Shown piece by piece: positions 34,801 through 45,945 of a stretch of 64,000 nucleotides of DNA (position 1 is its first letter; the number at the start of each line of letters is the position of its first letter). This DNA is from Mercenaria mercenaria (Eukaryota; Mollusca; Bivalvia; Venerida; Veneridae): positions 14,851,001 through 14,915,000 of the forward strand of contig NC_069376.1 of the NCBI RefSeq assembly GCF_021730395.1. Direction: 5' to 3'. Under the pieces are notes generated by a model. That model saw only the letters and a list, made by a program, of their open reading frames with translations, did not search any database and was not told the origin of the DNA. The position numbers and the translations under genes were made by a program.

Positions 34801-35448
34801 ATGATAATGTTTGTTGTAATAGTTCTTTTTCACATTTCCATTCATTAAATGTGTTCATTCATTCATTGTTGCCTTTCATCAGATACGTTAACTTTTGGTT
34901 ACCTCTGGTTTACGCATAAAATTATTATCATATACATACAAACATAAAATAATTAGTATAAATCAAGTAAGATAGTAAGCAAAAGATTTTTTAATATAGT
35001 TACCTTTGTAATATGATAGTATTTGTAAGATTTGTGTTAAACAATAGCGGTGTAATTTTGAAAGAGATATGAAAGTGGTCAGTTAACAAGCAATGTTTCA
35101 TTTGATTACACAATGCAAAACGTAGAACAAAAACGAAACATTGTTAATTTTGATTTACATACGTAAATGTTTCTAAATTTCCATTACAAAGTTTTACATG
35201 ATACAAAGGTGTAATTTTGTCAAATTTAATTTCACTGATTAACGTATCTGATGAGAAAAGTCAACACCTTTAAAAGATATGATTATTTTTTTTGGTGTAT
35301 TAAGTTGATTGGGAATCACCCATTATCAGTTTTATGAAACTTGTATGTTGTAATTTCAATAAACATTGAGATAGGTTTGATCAGATTTACTTTGATTTTT
35401 CCCATTTTCAAAAATGAAGTTGGAACTTTAAGTGAATTTGAACGTATA
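31889..35448. mobile_element. Deletion derivative of a DNA transposon with inverted ends and scattered 16-bp motifs
   Basis: About 33 bp at 31889-31923 (TATACGTTCAAATTCAGTTA onward) are inverted at 35416-35448 with roughly two mismatches. Between them a motif close to CATCAGATACGTTAAC occurs about 13 times in both orientations: 32278, 32469, 32633, 32649, 33100, 33119, 33139, 33291, 33311, 33332, 34523, 34878 and 35238. Reading frames between 33480 and 34480 are remnants of a transposase-like protein. I take the motifs as binding sites for that protein. I did not find a clean target-site duplication, so the true tips may lie somewhat outside these coordinates. Confidence 0.6.
33495..34475 (+). 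pseudogene. Remnant of a transposase-like gene (unnamed invertebrate mobile-protein family)
   Basis: Three coding-like pieces on the plus strand. 33550-33795 is a basic N-terminal piece. 33954-34140 has IIQFLEREHHVSIQMPGEKI and a tail KYKAENPNIKISK. 34192-34473 has VPVVGSFVLAKYEGKQYVGK, HVSFMEK, FRWPSRADELWVDIESI and KRQYRLND, with one in-frame stop at 34258-34260. From memory these match the N-terminal, middle and C-terminal parts of a large uncharacterised protein family repeated in cnidarian and bivalve genomes. The catalytic-looking centre of that family would lie between the second and third pieces and is missing here, so this copy cannot encode a working protein. Confidence 0.55.
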
Positions 35449-35819
35449 ACACATCAAACAATGTGTAGTCTGAATTTATCAGCACAGAACAGCTCTGGTC
35501 AAGGAAAATTGAAAACTTGTGAGATAAATCGCGTATCGCTCAGCCTATCAATATATTCAAAATTAGGCAAAATTTCTGTGCAGAATATTTGGATATAACT
35601 GAAAAAACCAGGGTCTCACCGCTAAACAATCCGATCTACAGAATAAATTCAGCACTCTAAATTCACCAGGGATATTTTGCGAATAGACCACTTTAACGTG
35701 TTTGATGCAAAGCACCGACACCAACAAAGTTCTTTTACCTGGATAGGGCGACACTCGAAAGTATCATACAACGTAACATACAAGACATTCCATATTGTGA
35801 GAACATTCCATTATCATAT

Positions 35820-36370
35820 TGTTATAAGTACACACAAGAAGAGCACAACAAAAAGTTGCAAACGGTGCTCGAACGGTTAAATGTAAAGATTTACTCTTAA
35901 CAGAGATAAAACTGTTTAGCAAAGAAGAAATCATGTTCATGAGGCACACACTGTCAAACAAGTTAAGTGAATAGACGAAGCCAATGTGGATCAAGCCTCT
36001 TGAAAACAAATACTTTTCTGGACTAGTGAACTTCTGTGCAAACTTTGTGCTGAAATGTGCAACAATTTCAGAACAATTCAGGCAAATTACAAGGAAAACT
36101 CCTAATGGCAGTGTACTAGTACATAGCAACATGTTTGACATGATTAAGGAAGCGTTCATGACTGCAGGTGTATTGTGTTACTACAATGAAAATGCAGAAT
36201 TCAAGATAACTGTTGATGAAAGTCGAATTGTAGTCTGAGTGATACTGACCAAAACAAGTCAGTGATATATGCAAACAGAATAATGACTCCAGCGGAAAGA
36301 CGCTTTTCTCAAACAGAAAGAGAAGCTTTGGCCGTGTTTTGGGTGATACAATGTACAGTACATACCTATA
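35820..36370 (+). mobile_element. Ty3/gypsy retrotransposon fossil (reverse transcriptase and start of RNase H)
   Basis: Short plus-strand stretches carry phrases typical of Ty3/gypsy polyproteins: the EEHNKKLQTVLERLN region of reverse transcriptase, FSGLVNFCANFV with ATISEQFRQITRK in the connection region, and RRFSQTEREALAVFW at the start of RNase H. No LTRs, gag, protease or integrase were recognised. The copy is internally truncated, broken in several places and looks old. It lies just outside the right end of the DNA transposon derivative. Confidence 0.75.
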
Positions 36371-37329
36371 CGGAATATATACCGTTGTCGCCGATTGCTG
36401 GCCATAGGAGTAGACTTTTACTAGTACACACAATGCGCCACAAATAATACAAATTAAGGTCATCCAACTACAACCGTATCAATTCACAGTAAAATAGGAA
36501 CAAAGCTAATGTCAAAATCATTTTATGTTTATCAGCTAAATGAAGGCCCGGATTTAGACAAAGTCCTAGGGGCCCACGTCCACCCCAACCCCAACATCCC
36601 CCACCCTCCCCTTTCCAAGTCGACTGAGAAGTGACCTGTTCTCATCAAAGTTTAACCGGAAATGCACCAGAAGCCACCATGTCATACCTACATTTCAAAC
36701 ATTTCGAAGGGGGAAACCCTAGCCTTACTCATTTGGCTTATCGGGATGATATATTTTATTATCTGATAATTTATAGTTGTCATCCCTCTAACAGCGACAA
36801 TCAAAGCTTATCCCGCTATCCCGAAACGTCCTATTATTTTGACTAGGAAATTAATGCTAAATGTACTCACAAACAACTAAAATAACAGAGTCACTCGAAC
36901 ATAAAATCTGTTATTTTTTCTACCACAAAAGGTGACCTCGAAAATATTTTTGCCACAATAAAGAATTTCTAATGTGCTAGTAAAGTTTCATGATATTGGT
37001 CATGGGACAGGAAACAAATTTATTTTTATGGTTAGCCTTATTGGTGCAAATATCCAAGTTCATATTAAAATCCGATATAGACCAAAGCTATCTGAGCTGA
37101 CTAAATTAGACGATATGGAGATAAAAACATTCGAAGAAACTGTAAAAGCTGGCTGTTTGTGGAAAGAGGAGTCTTTTTATCTGTTGATTTATGGTAAAAC
37201 AATATCACCTGAATTACTTTCGTTGAATTGGAGTGCAGCAAAATATTCGCTAGCTATCCGCTGCGCGCTATACCCTAAACATTTCAATTTATATCCTGAT
37301 TTCAAATATTTAAGTACTTATTCACATCA
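36371..37329. other. Intergenic with one unassigned open frame
   Basis: A 121-codon plus-strand frame at 36974-37339 (starts MLVKFHDIGHGTGNKFIFMV) is the longest here. It has no family I recognise and no supporting splice sites, so it is not called as a gene. A C-rich patch lies at 36570-36620. Confidence 0.35.
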
Positions 37330-37650
37330 TTACCTGTAATTTTCAAGTGTCCATATTCGTTGTAGATCTTAATCCCAAATTCGCCAGACAAAGAAAGACA
37401 AGAAAGAATCTCCTGTTTAAAATCGAAAGTAGTCCGAGACTGCAAAATCTAGGTCACATAAAAGAATCTCCTGTTTAAAATCGAAAGTAGTCCTTAATTG
37501 TCATAAAAACGAGACTGCAAAATCTAGGTAACATAAAAGAATCGAAAGTAGTCACGAGACTGCAAAATCTAGGTCACATGTATGCGCGATTACTTTCTTG
37601 TATATTTCAAATTTCTTATCACAGATGTTTTTCGTTTACCAAATGATAAA
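37330..37650. repeat. Repeat block with local tandem copies, related to 42640-42860
   Basis: AATCGAAAGTAGTC and GAGACTGCAAAATCTAGG recur three times between 37400 and 37580. The phrases TTCAAGTGTCCATAT, ATCGAAAGTAG, AAAATCTAGGTCACA and TATTTCAAATTTCTTA appear in the same order at 42650-42830, so the two blocks are copies of one element. Confidence 0.65.
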
Positions 37651-37744
37651 AACCCAATTTTACACACACAAAAAATCTTGGTAATGCTAACTATTGTTTC
37701 CTTCTCAAAAATTTAATTTCTCTTTGTCTATCTCTATCCCCATT

Positions 37745-37981
37745 TGAGCCGCACAATGAGAAAACCAACATAGTGCATTTGCGACCAACATGGAACCAGA
37801 CCAGCCTGCGCATCCGCGCAGCCTGGTCAGGGTCCATGCTGTTCGCTTTCAACCCCTATTGTAATTAGAGAAACCGTTAGCGAACAGCATGGATCCTGAC
37901 AAGACTGTGCGGATGCGCAGGCTGGTCTGGATCCATGCTGGTCGCAAACGCACTATGTTGGTTTTCTCATGGCGCGGCTCA
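37745..37981. mobile_element. Palindromic MITE with ~100-bp inverted arms
   Basis: Starts TGAGCCGCACAATGAGAAAA and ends with its near complement (TTTTCTCATGGCGCGGCTCA). The arms share AACCAACATAGTG, CCAGACCAGCCTGCGCATCC and CATGCTGTTCGCT, with only about 40 bp between them. It is compact, GC-richer than its surroundings and without coding capacity. I recognise it as an abundant bivalve MITE type; the superfamily is not certain because the target-site duplication is unclear. Confidence 0.85.
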
Positions 37982-39189
37982 TTTCTATTTGTCTTTGTAG
38001 GAGCATCAAATTGTCATCGGAAACTTGACTAACGAAAAGATTAGAAATAAGTGCCACAAAACACCTTTTTAAAATATAGGAAACACAGAAATGGTTGCCA
38101 GCATATCTGATCAAGCAGTAAAAAGATAAAACTATAAACATTTCTGAGCACTATATTTATCTTCTTTGCAATTACAGCTAACGTGACTTTCAAATTAGGA
38201 CTATCAAGATTAAAAATGTGTAAAGGAGTCTTAAGTAGATGATAATTCGCAAGTTATAATATATGTAGCATAGTCGGATAATGCTAGACATCGTATCGTG
38301 GTGCGTAGTCAGCTAAGCCCAAATAATACGAGCTATGTTATTAGTACTTCACACAGGTTCTTTTTAATAAATAAACAAAGTCCGCTTTCTAGTTCTATTG
38401 CTATTTATTTTCACCACGAATATTTCCAGTTTGTTACCTCCCTCGTTTTCGTAATAAAATCATGAACAAACACATAAGGAACACATTATTTCAAAACAAA
38501 ATTCCTGTAAAGTTAGGAAATATTTACCCTACATTTTATTAAGAACTAATAGTTAAAAAATTATGTTTGTTTGTTTATATGTAAGCCCATGAATAGTCGC
38601 CGCCTGTAACCAATATGGGCGACTCCACCAGAAGACTGTTAGTTATGTTAGCTGGTAGATACTTCAAGATACAGAAAACGCTCCACTTTCAGATGCTTTC
38701 CTGAACAGTTATCGTGCCAGGTATAAAGCAACCTTGTAGTTAAAAACACAGAACTCTTATCCCAATTTTAGTATTTTTTATTTGGAGGAGCTGGGTCTCG
38801 AACTCACGATCCCTGTAGCCACACAGTATCTACTTATTATTTTATGCTAACTAATGAAATAATGTATTCTATCAGTTAAATATTTTTATATCTCATCACT
38901 CACACTGTGAAATTCACACTGTGTGAGATATAGCTCCGCCCCCCTCGGATCTACTTGAATGTACATTGTGTATGAATTTAAAATTATTTACTTAAAACAG
39001 AATGAAAATTGTAGTCGCACTTAAAGTAATGTAGCAAAAAGTAATGAAACTTTATGTTGTGTGCGACTTTCTAACGTCACAGCACGTCTGACGTCATGTC
39101 TGTTTACGCGCGTCTGTTTGCCGCGCTGAGATTAAAATCTGTTGCAAAAATGAACATATCAACGTAATTGATCATAAAATCAAAAGAAA
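37982..39189. other. Intergenic, no gene seen
   Basis: AT-rich. A small inverted motif CACACTGTGAAATTCACACTGTG lies at about 38903 (two shorter palindromes, TCACACTGTGA-like). No exon found. Confidence 0.35.
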
Positions 39190-39342
39190 ATTTGTTTGTT
39201 TCGAGTGAATATGGAATATATCTCACCACGAAGTGAGAAAATTTTCACATTTTCACGTTACGTGCTCATGAAAATATTTGAAATTTTCTCACTTCTCAGT
39301 GAATGAATACTAGTATTCCATAGCCGCTCAAAACAAACAAAT
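39190..39342. mobile_element. Short palindromic hairpin element
   Basis: The left arm (TTTGTTTGTTTCGAGTGAAT, ATGGAATA, GAAGTGAGAAAATTTTCACA) is answered in reverse by the right arm ending ATTCCATAGCCGCTCAAAAC. The centre is the palindrome CACGTTACGTG. It belongs to the same architectural class as those at 1600 and 55642. Confidence 0.65.
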
Positions 39343-39458
39343 ATCTTCTATATATTGCGGATGATATTAATGAAATGAAAAACGATTGTCAGAAACAAAT
39401 AGCGAACTTATTTCAAGGATGAATATATCAACTTCAGATATAATTTATAGCAAAAGAG

Positions 39459-39558
39459 TGTTTTAACACTATTTATGTACGACGGGCGGTTATACGTCGG
39501 GCATAATAATTTTTTGTACAGCGTATTACTGCCTGAGTATATAAATAGTGTTAAAACG
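39459..39558. mobile_element. 100-bp element with 21-bp inverted ends
   Basis: GTGTTTTAACACTATTTATG at the left end is inverted at the right end (ATAAATAGTGTTAAAAC). The ends enclose about 58 bp with GACGGGCGGTTATACGTCGG. Confidence 0.6.
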
Positions 39559-40659
39559 CGGTTTTGATATGATTATTTCGATTTTAATATGCCCTTAAAA
39601 TCTAAAATAGTAGATAAAATATAGAAGCGCTCTTTCTTGGTTGCAACAAAAACTTTGACGTCACTGCACGTTAACGTGAAGTCATTCTAGTGTAAGAGTG
39701 TTTCACGCATATTAGAATACTAATTCTAATGCTGGCTAAAGACTTGTGGTTTCCGACGGAATACATAAATTTCGTACCACTCGATTTCCCATTCTTTGCA
39801 GGTTCTATTCGAGTATCTGCTTTTCTTTCTTTCAGTACAACATCGTAAAAAACTATATAATCGTCCACAACATTAACCTCTGCACGGAATAGGTGAGGTA
39901 TATTGCAGATGATATTTAATTTAACGAAATGAAAACCGATTTGTGATTTTTACACAAGAAGAATGTGTATACGCATGTAATAAGATCTTTGTTTGGATTT
40001 AAAGTATTGTGTTATCTATGCGTTAACCATTCAAAAAGAAAGAGAGAGAAAAAAAAACAGCGATAATGTTATGCGATTTTAAACAACTCTTCATGAAAAC
40101 AAAAAATCTTGTCGAGTCATTTTTTGGAAACAATACTTAATTAATTGTTGAAAATAGAAACCCCTAGCTACGTGCACTCAATGAAAAGTTTGAAAACGGC
40201 AAAAATATTAACAAGGCTAATGTTCAATGTTCTGTGTTTAATGCAGGCACGCATCGAAGGCCAGATCTGGAGGGCGGTGCCAACCACCACCCTTAGTCGG
40301 CTGAGGAGTTACCTATACACAACAAAGTTTTAATCAAAATTTAGATCCAACCTATATTTCAAAATTTCCAAGTGAAGAGACCCCTTTTCCCTCCATCAGG
40401 ACCTACCACCACTCGGCGCTATGCACGTACGTTCTAAACTGGTGTCCCCAGTCAAATATTTCTAGATCTAGGCTTTAAATGTACACTTGAAGTTTGTATG
40501 TATGTATCGGTGTGCCAGACACTGTCATGAGAATATTGATAGGAGGGGATAGCAAAACTAAAAACTATGTAAATAACCGACAATGTTGTCTTCCTATCTC
40601 TGAGTAAAAACCTTAAAACCTTACACCAAAAAAAAAAAAAAAAAACCGATGCCCACTAT
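39559..40659. other. Intergenic, no gene seen
   Basis: AT-rich. A poly-A tract of about 19 bp lies at 40627-40646, right next to the left TTAA of the following element. Confidence 0.4.
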
Positions 40660-40663
40660 TTAA

Positions 40664-42565
40664 GGGGACGCATACTTTGAAATTAGAAAAAAGTGGGTGG
40701 GGTATTATAAAATTTACCTGCCAAAAAGTACAAGGTTTTGGCAAATGAAATGAATACTGTTTCAACTGTTATAAGTACACAAAGGATTGCTCACTAAAAT
40801 AAAAATGAGAAAAACTGAAACAAGAAAGTTATTGTTGAATTACATAAGACTTCTTGTGTACATTCAAAGTCAACAATTAAGACTTTTTGGTGCGAAAATA
40901 ATAGTGCTTCACTTTGTCCAAACATTTATCAATGTCCTACAGATTCTAATTTAAAGAAAGAATGTGAAATAAGTTCACTGTCTTGCTTTTCATTTCGCAT
41001 ATGTGAGCTAAAACACATTATTTAGCTTGTTTATAAAGTAGTGCATAAGAAAAGATACGGTGGTCAAGGAATGCCACATTACAAAACTAAAAGAGTATAT
41101 TCCCCTTAATACATTAAACATTTATCGTTACAGAAGTCTAGTGGCTTACAATAAAGGCCTAGAAATGTTGCCATTATTAATTTTTAACTTGGTATTCATG
41201 AACTACAATGCACTTAAATATCAAAACACATTCAACCAACTTCTGAATTGTATTGTCTTAAAAATCCCTAAAATAAGGTATGAAATTTGGTTGAGAGGTC
41301 CAATCAATGTGTATATGTGCAAAAGCAACATTCTAATCTTGTTCACAAAAGTTACTAATAAACAGCAGGAATGTCAATGATCAAAACTGGACGAATATAC
41401 AGTTATCATCACTTTAATGTCATTTATAATTTGTCCTTGAATTCTCCACCATACTTTTCATAATTCTGTTTGCACGAGTTGCACGAGAATGCTGTCATTC
41501 ACGTAAAAAAACGGGGTCAAATAAGTTGTAAATGCAATATCATCTAAACGTAATTAATGGATTATGCAGTTCAAGATAAACTTTATCTCATAACGTAACG
41601 AACATGTATTATGTTGTAACAACAACTTTACTTACACTGATTTAAGTAGCAGTCGGTTTATAAGTGACTTTATTGATTCATTTTGTGTTTTGTTATTGTT
41701 GTCAAAAAGTATAACGGAAGTGCCTCACAACTGAAGCGGAAACCAGTTTGATGCGCAAAGTAGTCCACTGTAAGTAATATTATTTGACAAATGTCCACAG
41801 AAATTAATAATTTTCTAATATTAAAGACGAATATCTGAATAGGATTCATTATTTGATAAGAAATTATAATCATCGACATGTTTTTTTAAAAATCGTACAC
41901 GTGCTGACACCTAAGTTGTCTCCCGTTGTTTATTAGAGTTACCTTTCGTCCGGCGCAGTAATACATTTGCAGTGAATCGCCGAGAAGTCGTGGGAAAATT
42001 AAAAACCATGTAAACAAACTAAAATTAACCACCTTTTCAAGATGAATTTCAAGTGATCGACATTATGCATTTAACCCGCCTGACCTGTGTAGCATCTTAG
42101 ATATCTTTTCTAAGGTATTCATTGTGTAGAATGACATGTTATGCCCTTGCAATGCTAATCCCACTCTGATTTTTTTGTTTACATTTTTTATCAATGAGAA
42201 ATATGGCGTCCATCCCGAGATGAACAGACGTGGCGTTAATTTTTTACATGTTTAAGCAAACCTGGTGTGTTAGAAAGAAAATCTCATCCCTTCAACATTA
42301 TTTGGAACACTGTTATTGTAAAAAACCTGTATTTTCCTTATACAAAAGCTTAATATTTTGTGTTGAATGTACTTTCACAAAGACCTCTGTTTTCCTATTA
42401 CATTCATAGTACCACATCCTTATCCACAAAATACTGAATATTACAGGTGTCCATCAGTATTATATCAGTTTAGGAATATGTTTTTTATTTTCCCACCATC
42501 GATTTCTTGAATATGCACCCTTCCGCATTGCTGTATGAACTGTGAATGTAGCAATATGCGTCCCC
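40664..42565. mobile_element. piggyBac-like non-autonomous element, TTAA flanks
   Basis: GGGGACGCATA at 40664 is inverted as TATGCGTCCCC ending at 42565, and both ends abut TTAA (40660-40663 and 42566-42569). TTAA duplication with G-rich or C-rich short terminal repeats is the hallmark of piggyBac elements. The 1.9-kb interior has no frame resembling a piggyBac transposase; the longest, 41060-41380, has no known domain. It is therefore likely a non-autonomous relative mobilised in trans. Confidence 0.7.
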
Positions 42566-42639
42566 TTAAGCCGAAAAACATTACATACCTGATTCAAGAG
42601 CTTTTAAGGGTGTCAATTTATATCCAAATTCGCATCATT

Positions 42640-42860
42640 AGTTAGTCTCTTCAAGTGTCCATATAGATCTAGATCCCAAAGTTGCTTGTTTTCTATATAA
42701 ATAACGAATGTATTTCCTATTTCAAATCGAAAGTAGCCATTGCTATACAAAATGAAGCTACAAAATCTAGGTCACAGGAATGTAGGGGTATCAAGTTTGT
42801 ATTAGATATTTCAAATTTCTTACACTAAAACGAAAACTCCTAATTTGACATAACAAATTG
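42640..42860. repeat. Second copy of the repeat block at 37330-37650
   Basis: Contains TTCAAGTGTCCATATAGATC, AATCGAAAGTAGCC, AAAATCTAGGTCACAGG and ATATTTCAAATTTCTTA in the same order as the first copy, without the local tandem expansion. It lies just right of the piggyBac-like element. Confidence 0.6.
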
Positions 42861-43109
42861 CATTCACTCAACTCGGCAATGCTTATAACTTGAATTATAT
42901 GTGTAAATTGTGTAATCACTGTCGCAAAGAGTTATTTTTTTATCTATGTTTATGCTCATTTCTATTTTGTTATTCATTTTCGGGCTAATGACTATGGTGG
43001 CCGATTTAGGACATTTCGTTATGTCGCGTTGGAGCGCGCGTGGACTTTGCAGTACAATTCACGCGCCATTCCTGCACGAAAATATCGTCTGTATAAATGA
43101 ACTATAGTT

Positions 43110-44020
43110 TGAAATTGCAGCTGTAAAAGACCGGTAAATGGAAAATGATAAGAAATACAGTTGAAATTTACAGGTGTAAAACATGCAGGTCTCAAAAATA
43201 CTGCTGAAAAGATTACAGTTTAAAGTTACAGCTGTACAATTTTCATGTCTCAAATTTACAGCTGTGACTTTTCTGGAGGAAAACATGAGTACTGTCAGCT
43301 CTCTTTAAATAATTGTTCAGGGGAGGGCCCCGATAATGTTGTTATAACTTCTGGCCCAACTCTTTTATATATTTACATTGTCGTGTTTATTAATGCTTGT
43401 TGAATCTAAATTTAAATAATTTTTGCGGGATAAAACTGAAGATCACAGAGACACCACATCTTCTAAAATATTGGAATTTTAACCACTGTGGAGTAAGTGC
43501 AACTGTTTTATGGCGTAATATAGTTCTAGAAGGACATGTTTATGTACATGCATTAACTATTTACACTATATTTGAAGCTGATATGTTCAAATGAAATAAT
43601 TACAAAATTGTCATATGTTTTCATAACAAAGAAAGTTTTATAAACAAGAGATCTGATACACAGTTTGTAGTTTGTATCCTACTCTTGAATTTTGTAAATG
43701 CTATACTGCAAACATGTATCATATTCTTGTTTACTTACAAGATCATTTATTTTGCAATTTTGTAGTAATAGCTACCATTTCTATAGAAATACAATTCATC
43801 ATAAAACTTTTATAACTTTGCTTTTATCCTTTAAAATAATGTTCTCTTTTTCAACACCTGTAATAGTTCTACAGCTGTAACTTCAAGGCAGTTTTACAAA
43901 TATAACATTTTCATTTGTACAGCTGTAAGTTCTTTTACAGCAGCAGCTGCTGTATCTTATTTGCATAACTCGAACTGTATTACAGTCGTTTTAATACCGT
44001 AAGTTGAAATCTACAGCTGT
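43110..44020. repeat. Region with clustered TTACAGCTGTAA-like palindromes
   Basis: CAGCTG occurs at 43118, 43229, 43259, 43872, 43920, 43944 and 44014, usually inside a wider TTACAGCTGTAA palindrome, with degenerate copies between. The sites flank a ~550-bp AT-rich middle, which suggests the arms of an inverted-repeat element. No coding content. Confidence 0.5.
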
Positions 44021-44149
44021 AACATCACAGGGCCTGGCGTTAATTAAATTTAAAATAATCATGACTGCAATTTTGAATAAAAATACGTACATATCTTTTA
44101 GCTGTAAACTTCGATACAGGTCATGACAAGACGAAATTAATACTGCACC

Positions 44150-44470
44150 AAAATGAAACATTGAACGCGATAACAAAACTTTTTTTCGTGCCGATGCGCA
44201 CCCCATCAACAAAAGTTTCGTTTTTGGCGTGCTCGGGCGTGCCCTGATAACATGAGATGTTTCCTTGTTTCGCTATGGTCACAATGCACGTCATTAAAAA
44301 GGATTTCGTTTTGATGTGTTAAAGCGTGCGCTAAGACGAAATAACAGGTTTCATTGTTTTGCATTGGTACGGCATACCAAAAAATGTGTTAGATAGCCGC
44401 GTGTATAAATGCTGTCGTGACAAAACCAAACGCTATGTTTTGTCTTGGTTCGCGCACCAAAACGATGTCT
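44150..44470. repeat. Dispersed TTTCG / GTGCGC repeat, copy 1
   Basis: Alternating phrases such as TTTTTTCGTGCCGATGCGCA, AAAGTTTCGTTTTTGGCGTG and TTGGTTCGCGCACCAAAACG. A related stretch occurs at 46205-46430. Confidence 0.4.
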
Positions 44471-44471
44471 T

Positions 44472-45428
44472 TATTATCCCCCGCCAAAGGCGAAGGGGAT
44501 ATTAGAAATGCTCTCCGTCCGTGCGTGCGTCCGTCCGTCCGTCCGTGCGTCCGCAACGATCTTTGTCCGGAGCATAACTCCAAAAGTACTAGAGGGATTT
44601 TCTTTAAACTTCATACACTGATAGAACACATTGGGAGGAAGTGCAGTGTGCAAGAACAATAACTCTACCTTGCCTATTTTTTAGTTATTCCCCTTTATCT
44701 TATTTTCTTAAAAAAATTTGTCCGGAGCATAACTCCAAAAGTACTAGAGGGATTTTCTTCAAACTTCATACACTGATAGAACACATTGGGAGGAAGTGCA
44801 GTGTGCAAGAACAATAACTCTACCTTGCCAATTTTTTTAGTTATTCCCCTTTATCTTATTTTCTTAAAAAAATTAGTCCGGAGCATAACTCCAAAAGTAC
44901 TGGAGGGATTTTCTTCAAACTTCATACACTGATAGAACACATTTGGAGGAAGTGCAGTGTTCAAGAACAATAACTCTGCCTTGCCTTTTTTTGAGTTATT
45001 CCCCTTTATCATATTTTCTTTAAAAAATTTGTCCGGAGCATATCTTTTTCATGCATGGAGGGATTTTGATATATCTTGGCACAAATGTTCACCACCATGA
45101 GGCGGAGTGTCAAACGCAAGAACCAGGTCCCTAGGTCTAAGGTCAAGGTCACACTTAGAGGTCAAAGGATACAAAAATGAAAACCTTGTCCGGAGCATTT
45201 CTTCTTCATGCATAGAGGGATTTTGATATAACTTGGCACAAATGTTCACCACCACGAGGCGGAGTGTCATGCGCAAGATCCAGGTCCCTAGGTCTAAGGT
45301 CAAGGTCACACTTAGAGGCCAAAGGTCAGATACAAGAATGACTTTGTCCGAAGCATTTCTTCTTCATGCATGGAGGGATTTTGATGTAACTTGGCACAAT
45401 TATACACCATCATGAGACGAAGTGTCAT
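44472..45428. repeat. Repeat element with six ~155-bp tandem units
   Basis: It opens CCCCCGCCAAAGGCGAAGGG, then a TCCG-rich microsatellite (44515-44553), then units beginning TTTGTCCGGAGCATAACTCC or a variant near 44564, 44720, 44874, 45030, 45186 and 45345. The last three units differ from the first three and contain AAGGTCAAGGTCACACTTAG. A related opening motif (GCCAAAGGCGGAGGGATATT) starts the repeat at 62812. Confidence 0.8.
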
Positions 45429-45625
45429 GCGCAGTTCCCTTCTTTAGAATTACTTCCCTTTGTTGTTACTTTAAATAGCTTTTATTGTAACTTTTTCATT
45501 ACTAGTCGTAGGGAAAAATCGAGACCACTTTTCTGTAGTACAACATGCATGCTACATCCAATTTTGCAATTTTGAGGTGTATTTTGACCAATCTCTAACC
45601 TGGTAAAGATTTTTGTGTGGACTTA

Positions 45626-45664
<39 letters not shown>

Positions 45665-45945
45665 AACTTCCCTTAGTTGTTACTATAAATAACTTATATT
45701 GTAACATTTTTTATAATTGACCATAGGGAAAAAACAAGACTACTTTTCTGTGGTACAACATAGATGATACTTTCCAATTTTAGGTGTATTTTAAGATATC
45801 TCTACCTGGTAAGGAGGTTTCTTGTGGACTTAGAAAAACAAAAGACTTACAATGATTACTAAACAACCACAAAATTAAAATTCCATTTGCAAATACAGCT
45901 GCTAGAGTAAAGAAATTTGCTGTGACGGGCATATATTGTGACATT
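45429..45945. repeat. Repeat, two ~200-bp tandem units split by a poly-T tract
   Basis: Two units each contain TTCCCTTTGTTGTTACT or a close variant, GACCACTTTTCTGTAGTAC and TGTGTGGACTTA or a variant. A run of about 30 T lies at 45629-45658. The segment up to CTGTGACGGGCATATA is present in reverse at 56590-57050. Confidence 0.7.

Noticed and set aside
36974-37339. 121-codon plus-strand frame
   Set aside because: No recognisable family and no clear exon borders; kept only as a note.
41060-41380. piggyBac transposase candidate
   Set aside because: No Asp-rich catalytic pattern or Cys-rich C-terminal finger seen.
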